The notes under the pieces: generated by a model
Told to the model about the DNA's origin: nothing
Database searches by the model: none
What the model saw: the letters and a program-made list of their open reading frames with translations, nothing else
Position numbers and translations under genes: made by a program
Shown here: positions 52,060 to 60,915 of the stretch, piece after piece
How positions within the stretch are numbered: the first letter of the stretch is position 1
How the letters are laid out: the number at the start of each line of letters is the position of its first letter
Assembly: GCA_964526785.1 (NCBI GenBank)
Contig: CAZGMJ010000007.1
Coordinates: forward strand, 1 to 64,000
Direction of reading: 5' to 3'
Source of the DNA: CAZGMJ01 sp964526785
GTDB taxonomy: Bacteria; Planctomycetota; Phycisphaerae; Sedimentisphaerales; Anaerobacaceae
Length of the DNA: 64,000 nucleotides

Positions 52060-52473
52060 GTGGCAGCAAATGAAGAAATCGAGCAAGGCATCAAGTTTTC
52101 ACCGAAATTCGGTGCTGATGGTCTGATTACGGCCATCGCTCAGGACGCAGAAACAAACCAGGTCCTGATGGTGGCGTACATGAACCGGGAGGCTCTGGAC
52201 CATACTATCCGCACGGGTCGGGGCACTTACTACAGCAGATCACGAAAGAAACTCTGGAAAAAAGGCGAAGAGAGCGGCCATATCCAGCAGGTCCAGCAGA
52301 TTCTTGTGGATTGCGACCAGGACTGCCTGATTCTAAAGGTGCGTGTCGATTCCGGCCAGTGCCATGTTGGATACAACTCCTGTTTCTACAGGGCTGTCAA
52401 ATCCAATAGCCCAGATCAGTTGGAGTTCGTGGCCGAAAAGACCTACGATCCCGATCAGACGTATAAGAAATAG
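52060..52473 (+). CDS. hisI: Phosphoribosyl-AMP cyclohydrolase
   Basis: A 137-residue histidine-biosynthesis enzyme (third step). AYMNREALDHTIRTGRGTYY and SRSRKKLWKKGEESGHIQQV are the family signatures. DCDQDCLILKV supplies metal-binding Asp/Cys, and GQCHVGYNSCFYR supplies the zinc Cys ligands. It is the HisI-only form, with no HisE domain. I chose GTG 52060, with GGAG about 10 nt upstream; the upstream in-frame 37 codons do not resemble HisI. No other his gene is nearby. Confidence 0.94.
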   Translation: MAANEEIEQGIKFSPKFGADGLITAIAQDAETNQVLMVAYMNREALDHTIRTGRGTYYSRSRKKLWKKGEESGHIQQVQQILVDCDQDCLILKVRVDSGQCHVGYNSCFYRAVKSNSPDQLEFVAEKTYDPDQTYKK

Positions 52474-52835
52474 GATTTGGCCGGTTTATTTGTGCCCCAC
52501 TGTTACACGGTCCAACCCGGCAACCTGCTGTCAAGACGCCTCCAAGTGGTGCGAATCCGACGGATTGCATACTACTGAGGACGGGCGGCAATACTCCGAT
52601 TCCAGTGTCCGAACAATACTTGCGGATAAACAGTCCGCGCCGGTTGACCGCCTCGTCGTTGCTGGATAGCGTATGACTGCCGATATCCAGCCAGTGCAGC
52701 AGCATCCCCTTCACTGCAAACCAAGTATAGAAAACTTGCTGAATTTAATGCGATTCTGACTTGTCTTTTCGCGACAAAGTGATACCTTTAACAGTGATAG
52801 CCAGTAGAAGATGCACTTTATTCGAGGAGCGGGTA
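52474..52835. other. Intergenic region, no gene recognised
   Basis: About 360 bases between hisI and the small upstream ORF. It becomes AT-rich near 52730-52800 and presumably carries the promoter of the secreted repeat protein; no convincing -10/-35 pair was found. Confidence 0.4.
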
Positions 52836-53003
52836 ATGAATGAATATTGGCTTTCCTTCTTTCTCGGTTCCGTTTTGAGCACGGGGTCATGTCATCCATC
52901 TCCCTGTCATGTGGATGTCGGGGCGAGGTCGCGCCGGTGGCGAGAACCCGCATCAACAATCATCGTCATATCAACAGTTTTCTTGGGAGGATCCAAACAA
53001 TGA
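52836..53003 (+). CDS. Small upstream ORF overlapping the secreted repeat protein (possible leader)
   Basis: ATG 52836 has a strong ribosome-binding site (GAGGAG, 6 nt spacing). The 55-residue product starts MNEYWLSFFLGSVLSTGSC and then becomes polar and basic. Its TGA (53001-53003) overlaps the ATG of the next gene in the ATGA arrangement, a hallmark of translational coupling. It could be a leader peptide or a small membrane-associated peptide. The peptide is not recognised and could be fortuitous. Confidence 0.4.
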   Translation: MNEYWLSFFLGSVLSTGSCHPSPCHVDVGARSRRWREPASTIIVISTVFLGGSKQ

Positions 53004-55054
53004 AGAACCGTACTATCAAACCCAGAATAGCCTGCATCGCAGCAGTAGTCCTGTTGCTGTGTACAGGCCTGTCAATCGCAGCGCCGCCCGCCAATGATGA
53101 CTGCCAGAACGCAGCCGTCATCACAAACACGTCGAATATGGCCTGGGATACAAGCGAGGCAACATTTGATGGGCCCGGCCACGTAATGACCAGTTCCAAC
53201 ATCTGGTATTGCTATACCGCCACGTGCACGGGATGCGTCAACGTCAGCCTGTGCGGCAGTTCGTTCGATACGATGCTGGCTGTCTACGAAGGCTGCGGCT
53301 GCGACCCCGATGTCGGCGCTCTGCTCGCTTACAACGACGACCACTGCGGCACGCGATCCGACCTTACATTGAACGTTACTGAGGGCGAGCAATACCTGAT
53401 TGAAGTGGGAGGATTCAACAGCTATGCCGGAGAGGGTGTAATCACCATCAGTTGCAGCACTGCGGACTGCCCTCCTGCAAATGATTTCAGCCGCTTTGCG
53501 GCTGCGATTGAAGACGAAGCAGAAGTACCCTTCAATACCGAACATGCTACTGTGGACGGACCCCGGCACTTCATGTACGGCCCGAACATCTGGTTCGAAT
53601 ACACCGCCGTATGCACCGGACAGGTCGTCGTCGATTTGTGTAACAGCAATTACGACACCAAAGTCGCTGTCTATACGGGCGTTACGAGCGAGCCTTCAGC
53701 GGCAGAGATGATTGCCGCAAACGACGATGCTTGTGCACTGCAGTCGAAATTGGTGTTCGACGCAGTAGAGAATCAAGAGTATCTGATCGAAGTCGGCGGC
53801 TTCTCGCACGAAGTCGGGCAGGGTGTGCTCAGAGTGGAATGCGAACCCCAGCTCTGTCCGCCCCTCAATGATGATTGCCAGAATGCGATGCCCGTCATTG
53901 GCCCGGCTGAGATCCCATTCGTCACAGCCTGTGGCACCTTCGACGGCCCGGGCCACTGCACAACGGCTCCCAACGTCTGGTACTGCTTCACGGCATCTGC
54001 AACCGCTACGACAACCATCATGCTCGGTCAAACTGACTACGACGCCAGACTCGCCGTGTACGAAGGTTGCACCTGCGATCCTGAACAGGCGGATATGATC
54101 GCCTGCACGGATGCTGATCCGGAGGTGGTTCTTGAAGCGGTCCAGGGTAACCAGTACATGATCGAAGTTGGCGGTCAGACCGGCGAGGACCTTAAGGAGT
54201 CCGGATCCGGCCTGCTGAGAATTGAGGTCGAAGGCGAACCACCTGTTGCAGTGGACCTCGGCGATGCCCCTGACAGCACCAATAATGCGGGCGTACCGAT
54301 GACCGCCTATCCCGCCGCTGTTCAGGCAAATTTCCCAACTGTCTATAACGACGGAACGGGCGTCGGCCCGTACGGGCCCATTCACTTCAATCCTGAGGCT
54401 GTGGCGAATCTCGGCCCCATGATTACGCAGGAGATCGAAGCAGACATCGGGCCCGACCAGGACGGCGTGAACAACATTACGCCGCAGGCCGATGCGGCCG
54501 ATCAGGATGGCGCCGACGACGGTGTAGTCTTCCCCGTCACGATGACGCACTGCAAGTGGAGCACACTGAATTATACGGTTAATGTCGCCGCTCCGTGTAC
54601 GGGCCTCTGGGTCAACGTCTGGTGCGACTGGAACCGTGATGGAGATTGGGACGATGATGCGAACAGCGACCCGATGCTCACGTGCCCCAAGGGCGGCGTC
54701 CCGGAATGGGCCGTCCAAAACCAGTATCTGTTCAATCTGACGCCCGGCGTCAAGCATGTCACTACGCCGGCATTTCTGTGCTGGCATCCGGCCGGCACCC
54801 CGGAACCGATGTGGATGCGCATTACCCTCTCTGAAAGGCCGTGGGCAGGCGGCTCGGCGCCCGGCACAACCGGCAACGCAGGCTCCGGCCCCGCCGAGGG
54901 ATATACGATCGGCGAAACGGAGGACTACTACTTCGTGCCGGAAACCGAACCGGAACCGGGCTGCCCCATGTGTGAAGACCTTAACGCCGACGGTCTGATC
55001 GACGTGCAGGATCTGGTGCTTTATGTTTCTCAGTGGCTGGAAGAGTGCATTTAA
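53000..55054 (+). CDS. Secreted triple-repeat protein with GEVED domain and dockerin-like C-terminus
   Basis: A 684-residue exported protein. The signal peptide lies in RIACIAAVVLLLCTGLSIAA. Three repeats begin at residues 29, 158 and 287, exactly 129 apart: PPANDDCQNA, PPANDFSRFA and PPLNDDCQNA. Each contains a DGPxH segment, NxWYxYTA, an acidic YDxxxAVYxG and QYLIEVGG. They resemble extracellular beta-sandwich domains found in planctomycetes. A GEVED domain follows (about 419-640, DLGDAPDS to EGYTIGETEDYYF). The last ~25 residues, CEDLNADGLIDVQDLVLYVS, have the DLNADG calcium-loop look of one dockerin repeat, common at protein ends in Phycisphaerae. The ATG at 53000 has GGGAGG 9 nt upstream. 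It is probably a surface or matrix protein; no catalytic motif is seen. Confidence 0.85.
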   Translation: MKNRTIKPRIACIAAVVLLLCTGLSIAAPPANDDCQNAAVITNTSNMAWDTSEATFDGPGHVMTSSNIWYCYTATCTGCVNVSLCGSSFDTMLAVYEGCGCDPDVGALLAYNDDHCGTRSDLTLNVTEGEQYLIEVGGFNSYAGEGVITISCSTADCPPANDFSRFAAAIEDEAEVPFNTEHATVDGPRHFMYGPNIWFEYTAVCTGQVVVDLCNSNYDTKVAVYTGVTSEPSAAEMIAANDDACALQSKLVFDAVENQEYLIEVGGFSHEVGQGVLRVECEPQLCPPLNDDCQNAMPVIGPAEIPFVTACGTFDGPGHCTTAPNVWYCFTASATATTTIMLGQTDYDARLAVYEGCTCDPEQADMIACTDADPEVVLEAVQGNQYMIEVGGQTGEDLKESGSGLLRIEVEGEPPVAVDLGDAPDSTNNAGVPMTAYPAAVQANFPTVYNDGTGVGPYGPIHFNPEAVANLGPMITQEIEADIGPDQDGVNNITPQADAADQDGADDGVVFPVTMTHCKWSTLNYTVNVAAPCTGLWVNVWCDWNRDGDWDDDANSDPMLTCPKGGVPEWAVQNQYLFNLTPGVKHVTTPAFLCWHPAGTPEPMWMRITLSERPWAGGSAPGTTGNAGSGPAEGYTIGETEDYYFVPETEPEPGCPMCEDLNADGLIDVQDLVLYVSQWLEECI

Positions 55055-55093
55055 TGTAGTTGCGCCGGACAATAGACGCATAAACTGAGACTC

Positions 55094-55127
55094 AGGCTGC
55101 GGGCTTTAGCGCTCGCAGCCTTTTTTT
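55094..55127 (+). terminator. Intrinsic terminator after the secreted repeat protein
   Basis: An 8-bp stem, AGGCTGCG (55094-55101) with CGCAGCCT (55114-55121), has a 12-nt loop and seven T (55121-55127). It lies 40 bp beyond the stop and just before the convergent ahb gene end. Confidence 0.88.
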
Positions 55128-55144
55128 GCTGCGGATTGAGCGAG

Positions 55145-56119
55145 TTATGCCAAATCGTATTTAACGGGCTTTTTCTTGAGTTCCGCTGCCGTCGAGAGCA
55201 GGTCGTAGTCTGCTACAGAATTCTCTTCGATAAACGCACGCACCTGGCCGTGAATCTGATCCATCGTTCTGCCGTGCATCATGCCAAAGAGATTGTACGG
55301 CCAGCCTGCAAACGTCCGCCTTTCATAACAATGGCTTACTACTCCGGTGCTCGCGAGTTTTCGCCCCGCCTCCACAATCGCCCGCTCAGGCACGTCGGCT
55401 ACAAACATCGCGTTAGCTGCGAAACCCAGCTTTCGATGGTTCACCACGCCTGCAATGCGACGAATCACTCCCTTCTCCAGCAATCCCTCAAGAAGCATCA
55501 GAATGCGATCGGAGTTGAATGGCTCACCGGCCATCGCATCGAACGGCTCGGAGACTACCGGCACTTCCCTCTGGAGCAAGGGCAAAAACTGCTTCTCGAT
55601 ATCTGTCAGCTCCACCACGTCCGCTGCGGGAGACGGCTTTGCGTCCCCCAACAGAATTCGCTGCCCATCAGCCGCGTCAAAACGCACGTCCAGTTTGAAG
55701 TACCGCACAACGGGAAGGCTGTGGAACGCTATGCCAAGACGCTCACTTAGTTCAGCCAGTCTCGCATCAATGGCTTCTTCCGAGCGTTCCTGAAGTGTGA
55801 ACCACATATTGTAGTAATGCTTGCGGAGGTAATTGTGCGACACACCTTCCAGGGCATTCACTGCTCCGGCAACGGCATCCAGCTTATCCTCCGGCACATG
55901 CACGGTTGCCAGCGTACCGGCAAAACCCAGCGCACGATAGTCTATGACCGCTCGAATCCGCCGAATCACGCCCGCTTCTCTCAAACCTGCGACTTCATTC
56001 AATACCCGCTCCTCATCCACCGCAAGTTCGCGCGCGATCGCCGCATACGGCCGCTGACACACCGGCAGGCCACTCTGCAGAACATTCAACAGCCCTTTCT
56101 GAAAAACCGTCAGAATCAC
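55145..56119 (-). CDS. ahbAB: Siroheme decarboxylase, fused AhbA-AhbB
   Basis: A 324-residue protein with two Lrp/AsnC-like halves. These normally are two ~160-residue subunits that together remove two carboxylates from siroheme. The first half (about 1-160) has a winged helix with EVAGLREAGVIRRIRAVIDY and the family motif HYYNMWFTLQ. The second half (about 175-320) has LLEGLLEKGVIRRIAGVVNH, KLGFAANAMFVADVPE and SHCYERRTFAGWPYNLFGMM. I chose GTG 56119, whose GTGA overlaps the ahbD stop, so translation is probably coupled. It is the last gene of the heme operon. Which half corresponds to AhbA or AhbB needs an alignment. Confidence 0.88.
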   Translation of the reverse strand: MILTVFQKGLLNVLQSGLPVCQRPYAAIARELAVDEERVLNEVAGLREAGVIRRIRAVIDYRALGFAGTLATVHVPEDKLDAVAGAVNALEGVSHNYLRKHYYNMWFTLQERSEEAIDARLAELSERLGIAFHSLPVVRYFKLDVRFDAADGQRILLGDAKPSPAADVVELTDIEKQFLPLLQREVPVVSEPFDAMAGEPFNSDRILMLLEGLLEKGVIRRIAGVVNHRKLGFAANAMFVADVPERAIVEAGRKLASTGVVSHCYERRTFAGWPYNLFGMMHGRTMDQIHGQVRAFIEENSVADYDLLSTAAELKKKPVKYDLA

Positions 56120-57150
56120 GGGTCCACCCCCGGCCGATATGCACACACGGGATCCGTCTCCAGATAATCACCCCGGACCGCATATGCTCGCGCTCGGCAG
56201 CCGCGACAGACTATTCCATACGGGCACGCCCCGCACTTGCCTTTGTATCGTGAATAGTCGCGGATGTCATTCAGCAATCGCGAATCGGTCCATATCTTCC
56301 CGAAATCGTACCCGTTCTCCACGACATTCCCCGCTGAGATATCCAGAAAGCCACAGGTCTGAACATCACCCCGATAGCTGATAAAGCCGAAACCGCGGCC
56401 CCCCATACACCCGCTCACCTTTACAGCCGGTCCCGCCGCGCTCGCCTGTCGCGCAACCCGCGAGAATTGCGGCCCGCATGTTACGCGAACCTCGATTGGA
56501 GACTCCAGCTTGAGCCGCAGCAAATCATGCAACAGACTTTCGTACGCCACAGGCGTTATGATCTGGTCCGCAATGTCCCGGCCTCGCCCTGTCGGCACGA
56601 GAATGAACGGATTGAAGCAGTATGCTCCCAACTCCCGTGCCAGCCGTGCAATTGCAGGCACCTCCTCGATATTGCTCTTCGTGATCGTCGTGTTGATCTG
56701 GAAGCGAATGCCCGCCCTGGCCGCCGATTTCGTCGCTCTGACAGCCGCTTCGAACGCCCCGGGCGTCTGACGAAAGGCATCGTGCGTCTTGGCTGAAGCC
56801 CCATCCAGAGAAATCGAAAGCGCCAGAATCCCCGCCTCCTTCAGTCGAACGGCCGTTTCGTCATCGACCGGGTACCCGCACGTGGCGCTGACCATCCGCA
56901 GCCCAACCGCTCGGCCGTATTCAATCAATTCGAACGCGTCGTCGCGTTCGAGGGGTTCGCCGCCCGTCAGAATCAGTACGCATCTATGAAAATCAGCCAC
57001 GGACTTGAGGATACGCTTGCACTGGTCCGTGCTTAACTCGCTCTGACCGCGCGCACCATCCGCTTCCGCACGACAATGCCGGCAATGGAACCGACACCGT
57101 CGCGTCACCTCGAATGCAATCAACCTCGGCTTATTATCGCTGGACTCCAT
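56116..57150 (-). CDS. ahbD: AhbD-like heme synthase, radical SAM
   Basis: A 344-residue radical SAM/SPASM enzyme that converts Fe-coproporphyrin III to heme b in the siroheme pathway. It starts KPRLIAFEVTRRCRFHCRHC with the C-x3-C-x2-C cluster motif, followed by CVLILTGGEPLERDD and ALSISLDGASAKTHDAFR. The C-terminus binds an auxiliary cluster through CGACPYGIVCRGCRARAY. The assignment to AhbD rather than AhbC rests on the opening sequence and on the other radical SAM gene fitting AhbC better. The ATG at 57150 has a weak ribosome-binding site. hemB is 32 bp upstream. Confidence 0.88.
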   Translation of the reverse strand: MESSDNKPRLIAFEVTRRCRFHCRHCRAEADGARGQSELSTDQCKRILKSVADFHRCVLILTGGEPLERDDAFELIEYGRAVGLRMVSATCGYPVDDETAVRLKEAGILALSISLDGASAKTHDAFRQTPGAFEAAVRATKSAARAGIRFQINTTITKSNIEEVPAIARLARELGAYCFNPFILVPTGRGRDIADQIITPVAYESLLHDLLRLKLESPIEVRVTCGPQFSRVARQASAAGPAVKVSGCMGGRGFGFISYRGDVQTCGFLDISAGNVVENGYDFGKIWTDSRLLNDIRDYSRYKGKCGACPYGIVCRGCRARAYAVRGDYLETDPVCAYRPGVDP

Positions 57151-57182
57151 TTCGCTTGCTTCTCGCGGGTGCTCCGCCCAGG

Positions 57183-58178
57183 TCAGACTGTGCCTCTTTC
57201 GAGTAGCTTCGCCACTTCTTTCGCAAAATACGTAATAATGATATCCGCACCGGCTCGCCGCATCGCAGTCAGCGTTTCCAGGATGCCGCCGTCTCTATCC
57301 AGTAACCCGGCCTTCACTGCCGTATTTATCATCATATACTCCCCGCTGACATTGTACGCGGCCACGGGACAATCAAAACGCTGCCTGGCCCTCCAGATGA
57401 TATCCAGAAATGCCAACGCCGGCTTGACCATCACGATATCCGCCCCCTCCTGTACATCCAGTGCAATCTCCGCCATCGCCTGGTCGGAATTGGCCGGGTC
57501 CATCTGATACGTCTTGCGATCCTTCAGGCCGGTGGCGGCCGACGGCGCCGATTCGGCGGCGTCTCGAAACGGGCCGTAAAACGCCGAAGCGAACTTGGCC
57601 GCATACGACATGATTGCCACGTCTTCGAAGCCATTGGCCTCCAGCGCCTCGCGAATATATCGAACCCGGCCATCCATCATGTCCGACGGCGCCACTACGT
57701 CCGCCCCCGCCGCCGCGTGCGATAAGGCCACTTTCGCCAGCAATTCGCACGTGATATCGTTCTTCAACTTCCCACCTTCAATTACGCCGCAATGCCCCGA
57801 TTCGGTATACGCGCACAAACAAATATCCGTCATCACCACCAATTCAGGCACACGGTCTTTGATCGCCCGGACCGCCTGCTGCACCGCCCCGTCCTCGGCC
57901 CACGCATCCGAGCCGCGTGCATCCTTCGAACGAGGCAGACCGAACAACAGCACCGCCGGTATGCCGAGTTTCGCAACTGTTGCAGCTTCGTCGGCAATAA
58001 GATCGGGCGAAAGATGGTAGCAGCCTTCCATGGCGCCGATTGGCTCCCTGAGGCCGCTGCCCGCTCGCACGAACAGTGGGTATACCAGATCGTCCACGCT
58101 CAATTGTGTCTGGCGCACCAACCGGCGCATCGTGTCACTCGTACGAAGCCGCCTCAATCGCGTCCCTGGAAAACCCAT
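57183..58178 (-). CDS. hemB: Delta-aminolevulinic acid dehydratase (porphobilinogen synthase)
   Basis: A 331-residue enzyme joining two ALA molecules to porphobilinogen. RRLVRQTQLSVDDLVYPLFV is the usual start. The metal-binding region is MTDICLCAYTESGHCGVIEG, with Cys for zinc. The two Schiff-base Lys are in YAAKFASAFYGPFRDA and IVMVKPALAFLDIIW. QMDPANSDQAMAEIALDV is also conserved. I chose ATG 58178 (GGGG 7 nt upstream) over the GTG at 58184. It lies between two radical SAM genes of the heme operon. Confidence 0.96.
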   Translation of the reverse strand: MGFPGTRLRRLRTSDTMRRLVRQTQLSVDDLVYPLFVRAGSGLREPIGAMEGCYHLSPDLIADEAATVAKLGIPAVLLFGLPRSKDARGSDAWAEDGAVQQAVRAIKDRVPELVVMTDICLCAYTESGHCGVIEGGKLKNDITCELLAKVALSHAAAGADVVAPSDMMDGRVRYIREALEANGFEDVAIMSYAAKFASAFYGPFRDAAESAPSAATGLKDRKTYQMDPANSDQAMAEIALDVQEGADIVMVKPALAFLDIIWRARQRFDCPVAAYNVSGEYMMINTAVKAGLLDRDGGILETLTAMRRAGADIIITYFAKEVAKLLERGTV

Positions 58179-58231
58179 AAGCACACCCCAACATCTTGTC
58201 CATTATCGCCAACGCACTACAGTTCTTCAAC

Positions 58232-59380
58232 TCAGGCAAGCCCAATTTCCTCGTCGGTAAGATAGCATGCAGGCTCGTTCAACCAGTATTGATCTGCGGT
58301 CTCGCTACCCAGGAAGCGGTAATTCCCCTTGCACAGATCGAACCATTTGCACTTGCGGCACCGCGGATCGGCATGCCCCGACTTGTCGCGAATCTTGTTC
58401 AGCACCGCATCATTCTCGTTAAGCCACACGTCCGCAAAACTCCGCTCTCGAACATTGCCCAGCGGATAATTACGCCAAAACTGATCGGCATATACCTGTC
58501 CGTCCCAACTGACACACGATATCTTGATGCCCGTCTTGTTACCGCCGCGCACCAGCAGCAACTCCCTCGCCTTGTCCAGCAAATCGCTGCCTTCATTCTC
58601 CATTCGGAGCAACATGTACGGCCCATCGGCATGATTGCCAACCGTGAGCACTTCGTCCACAAGGCCTTTCTCAACGACTTCCCGCGTCCGATCCAGGATC
58701 GTGTCAATCACGTCCCGCGTCTGCTGCCGCGTCGGACGCTCATCATCCATCTGCTCCGCCCGGCCAGTTCGAATCAGATGGTAAAAACAGATACGTCGAA
58801 TCCCCGCGGCGGCTGCAATGTCGAACACGTCGGACACATAACGCGCGTTATCCTTCGTCACCGTAAAGCGCAATCCGGTCCGCACGCCCGCCTTGTTGCA
58901 GTTCGCCATGCCTTCAAGAGACGCGCGAAAAGCCCCCTCCTTTTGCCGGAACTGATCGTGGAACGGCTCGGGCCCGTCGATCGATATCCCCGCATAGCTT
59001 AGATCCGCTTTCGCCAGCCGTCTCGCCACAGCCTCATCGATCAACGTTCCGTTCGTCGAAATCACGGTCCGCAGTCTCAGACGTTTGGCCTCCCCCAGCA
59101 GTTCGAACAGATCGCTCCGCAACAAAGGCTCGCCTCCGCTGAACAGCGCCACCGGCGCATTGACCGCAGGCAGTTGCGACAGCATCGTCCTGGCCTGCTC
59201 CGTCGTCAGTTCGTCGTCCGTACTCACACCATCCGACGCGCTGTAGCAGTGGAGACACCGCAAGTTGCACCGCCGGGTGCTGTTGTAGACGACAATCGGC
59301 CCAATCTCCCGTTTCCCCGCATATCGTAAATGGTCCGACTCACCCGCCAGCCCGCAATACAACTTCGAAATATTGATCAT
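58232..59380 (-). CDS. ahbC: AhbC-like 12,18-didecarboxysiroheme deacetylase, radical SAM
   Basis: A 382-residue radical SAM/SPASM enzyme that removes acetate side chains from didecarboxysiroheme to give Fe-coproporphyrin III. The start MINISKLYCGLAGESDHLRY matches the characteristic AhbC N-terminus. The radical SAM motif is STRRCNLRCLHCYSASDG, followed by ALFSGGEPLLRSDLFELLG and AGISIDGPEPFHDQFRQKEG. The C-terminal SPASM-like cluster site is CRKCKWFDLCKGNYRF. Its ATG overlaps the stop of the cobA-hemD gene (ATGA), which indicates coupling. Confidence 0.92.
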   Translation of the reverse strand: MINISKLYCGLAGESDHLRYAGKREIGPIVVYNSTRRCNLRCLHCYSASDGVSTDDELTTEQARTMLSQLPAVNAPVALFSGGEPLLRSDLFELLGEAKRLRLRTVISTNGTLIDEAVARRLAKADLSYAGISIDGPEPFHDQFRQKEGAFRASLEGMANCNKAGVRTGLRFTVTKDNARYVSDVFDIAAAAGIRRICFYHLIRTGRAEQMDDERPTRQQTRDVIDTILDRTREVVEKGLVDEVLTVGNHADGPYMLLRMENEGSDLLDKARELLLVRGGNKTGIKISCVSWDGQVYADQFWRNYPLGNVRERSFADVWLNENDAVLNKIRDKSGHADPRCRKCKWFDLCKGNYRFLGSETADQYWLNEPACYLTDEEIGLA

Positions 59381-60915
59381 CTATACGTATCCTCTATAGC
59401 ATCGAGTAACCCCTCGGCCGTGTAACGCTCCGGGATCAGATCAACCTTCACACCCAGTTCTGCCAGTCGCTTGGCCGTGACGGGCCCGATGGCCGCCACG
59501 CGCGCTGTCGAGCCGGTCACAGCATCATTCGGAATCTGATCGAAGAAAGACTCAGCCGAAGACGGACTTGCAAATGTTATCCAGTCTACAGCCCCCGCCT
59601 CCAGTTGCTCGATCATCGCGGCACTGTCGTCACGGTTTTGCGCCGCCGTATACAACGGCACGTCATCCACCCGCGCCTCGCCGCCGCTTAGAATAGCAGG
59701 CAAATCATCCGAAGCCAGTTCGGACCGCAGCAACAGCATCTTCTTCCCTGCAAGATCGTATGAAGCGAGCAACTGCCTCCCCAGTTCCCTGCCCGTATAC
59801 GTCGTCGGTACGAAATCGGCCCTGATCCCGAACTGCGTCAGCGCCTCAGCCGTTTGACTGCCTATGACGCCGATTTTCTTGCCCGCCAGCGCCCGTCCAT
59901 CCTGCCTGAGCCCGGCCAGCACATCAAAAAACACCTCAACCCCGTTGCGACTCGTGAAGATTACCCATTCATAATCGGAGAACCTCGCCATTGCTTCGAG
60001 AAACACTTTCCTGTCGGTCAGCGGCTGTATGCCGAAGGTGGTGAAACATACCGGATTGCCGCCCCTCTCAGCGATCGCAGTGGCCGATTCCGAATTGCCT
60101 CGTACATCGCGCGTAATCACGATGGTTCGCCCAAACAGCGGCCTGTCCATAAACCAGTTCAATCGCGGATCGCTATCCGCCGCCCGCCCGATTACAATAA
60201 TCGCCGGCGGCTCTACGTGCTTGTCTCTGCACGTCGCCTCAATATGCTCCAGCGGAGCCTTGACAAGCCGCTGCGTTGGAAAAGTGGCGTTGCAAATCAC
60301 CGCACACGGCATACTCGCCTCCATGCCGTTTGCCTTGAGATTCTCAACAATGGTCCCCAGGGTACCCACGCCCATGTAGAATACGATCGTTCCCGGAAAA
60401 CGCGCCAGCCACTCCCAGTCGATATTGCTCTGCCCCTTGCCGTCGGCCTCCCTGCCCGTGATGAACACCACCTGCGAACTGTACAGTCGGTCCGTCAGCA
60501 GTATTCCAGTGTATTCGGCCGCCGCGATCCCCGCTGTAATGCCGGGCACAATCTCGAACGCAAATCCCGCCTCACTCAGCGCCAGGGCCTCTTCCGAACA
60601 GCGCCCGAAGATACAGGGATCGCCCCCTTTCAGTCGAACCACACGCTGATGCTGCCCGGCCTTCTCCACCAGCAGTTCGTTGATCTGATCCTGCGTAAAC
60701 GATTTACCGCCTGTCCGCTTGGGTACATGAATGACCTCCGCCTCCGGCCGCACGCCAATCAGTAATTCCGGATTGGCCAGTTTATCATAAATGATACAAT
60801 CGGCCGACTTGATCAACTCCGCCCCGCGAAGCGTAATCAAATCAACGCGTCCGGGCCCGGCCCCCACGAGATATACAATATGCCTGCCCTCAGGATTGGC
60901 TGCCACGTCTTTCAT
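59377..60915 (-). CDS. cobA-hemD: Fused uroporphyrinogen-III C-methyltransferase / uroporphyrinogen-III synthase
   Basis: A 512-residue bifunctional enzyme. The N-terminal SUMT domain (about 1-250) has VYLVGAGPGRVDLITLRGAE, VVRLKGGDPCIFGRCSEEA and VPGITAGIAAAEYTGILLTD, which bind SAM and uroporphyrinogen III. The C-terminal HemD domain (about 260-512) has TIVITRDVRGNSESATAIAE, YEWVIFTSRNGVEVFF, IGVIGSQTAEALTQFG and AVDWITFASPSSAESFFDQI. The product, precorrin-2, feeds siroheme and hence the Ahb route. The start is ATG 60915 (or GTG 60906), inside the last 26 bp of hemC. The frame continues upstream to 60969 but without family resemblance. Confidence 0.94.
   Translation of the reverse strand: MKDVAANPEGRHIVYLVGAGPGRVDLITLRGAELIKSADCIIYDKLANPELLIGVRPEAEVIHVPKRTGGKSFTQDQINELLVEKAGQHQRVVRLKGGDPCIFGRCSEEALALSEAGFAFEIVPGITAGIAAAEYTGILLTDRLYSSQVVFITGREADGKGQSNIDWEWLARFPGTIVFYMGVGTLGTIVENLKANGMEASMPCAVICNATFPTQRLVKAPLEHIEATCRDKHVEPPAIIVIGRAADSDPRLNWFMDRPLFGRTIVITRDVRGNSESATAIAERGGNPVCFTTFGIQPLTDRKVFLEAMARFSDYEWVIFTSRNGVEVFFDVLAGLRQDGRALAGKKIGVIGSQTAEALTQFGIRADFVPTTYTGRELGRQLLASYDLAGKKMLLLRSELASDDLPAILSGGEARVDDVPLYTAAQNRDDSAAMIEQLEAGAVDWITFASPSSAESFFDQIPNDAVTGSTARVAAIGPVTAKRLAELGVKVDLIPERYTAEGLLDAIEDTYR

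Noticed and set aside
53696..55081. 461-codon minus-strand ORF opposite the secreted repeat protein
   Set aside because: The plus strand has a signal peptide, exact repeats, GEVED and dockerin-like segments; the minus translation is Arg/His-rich and even reads through the plus-strand stop.
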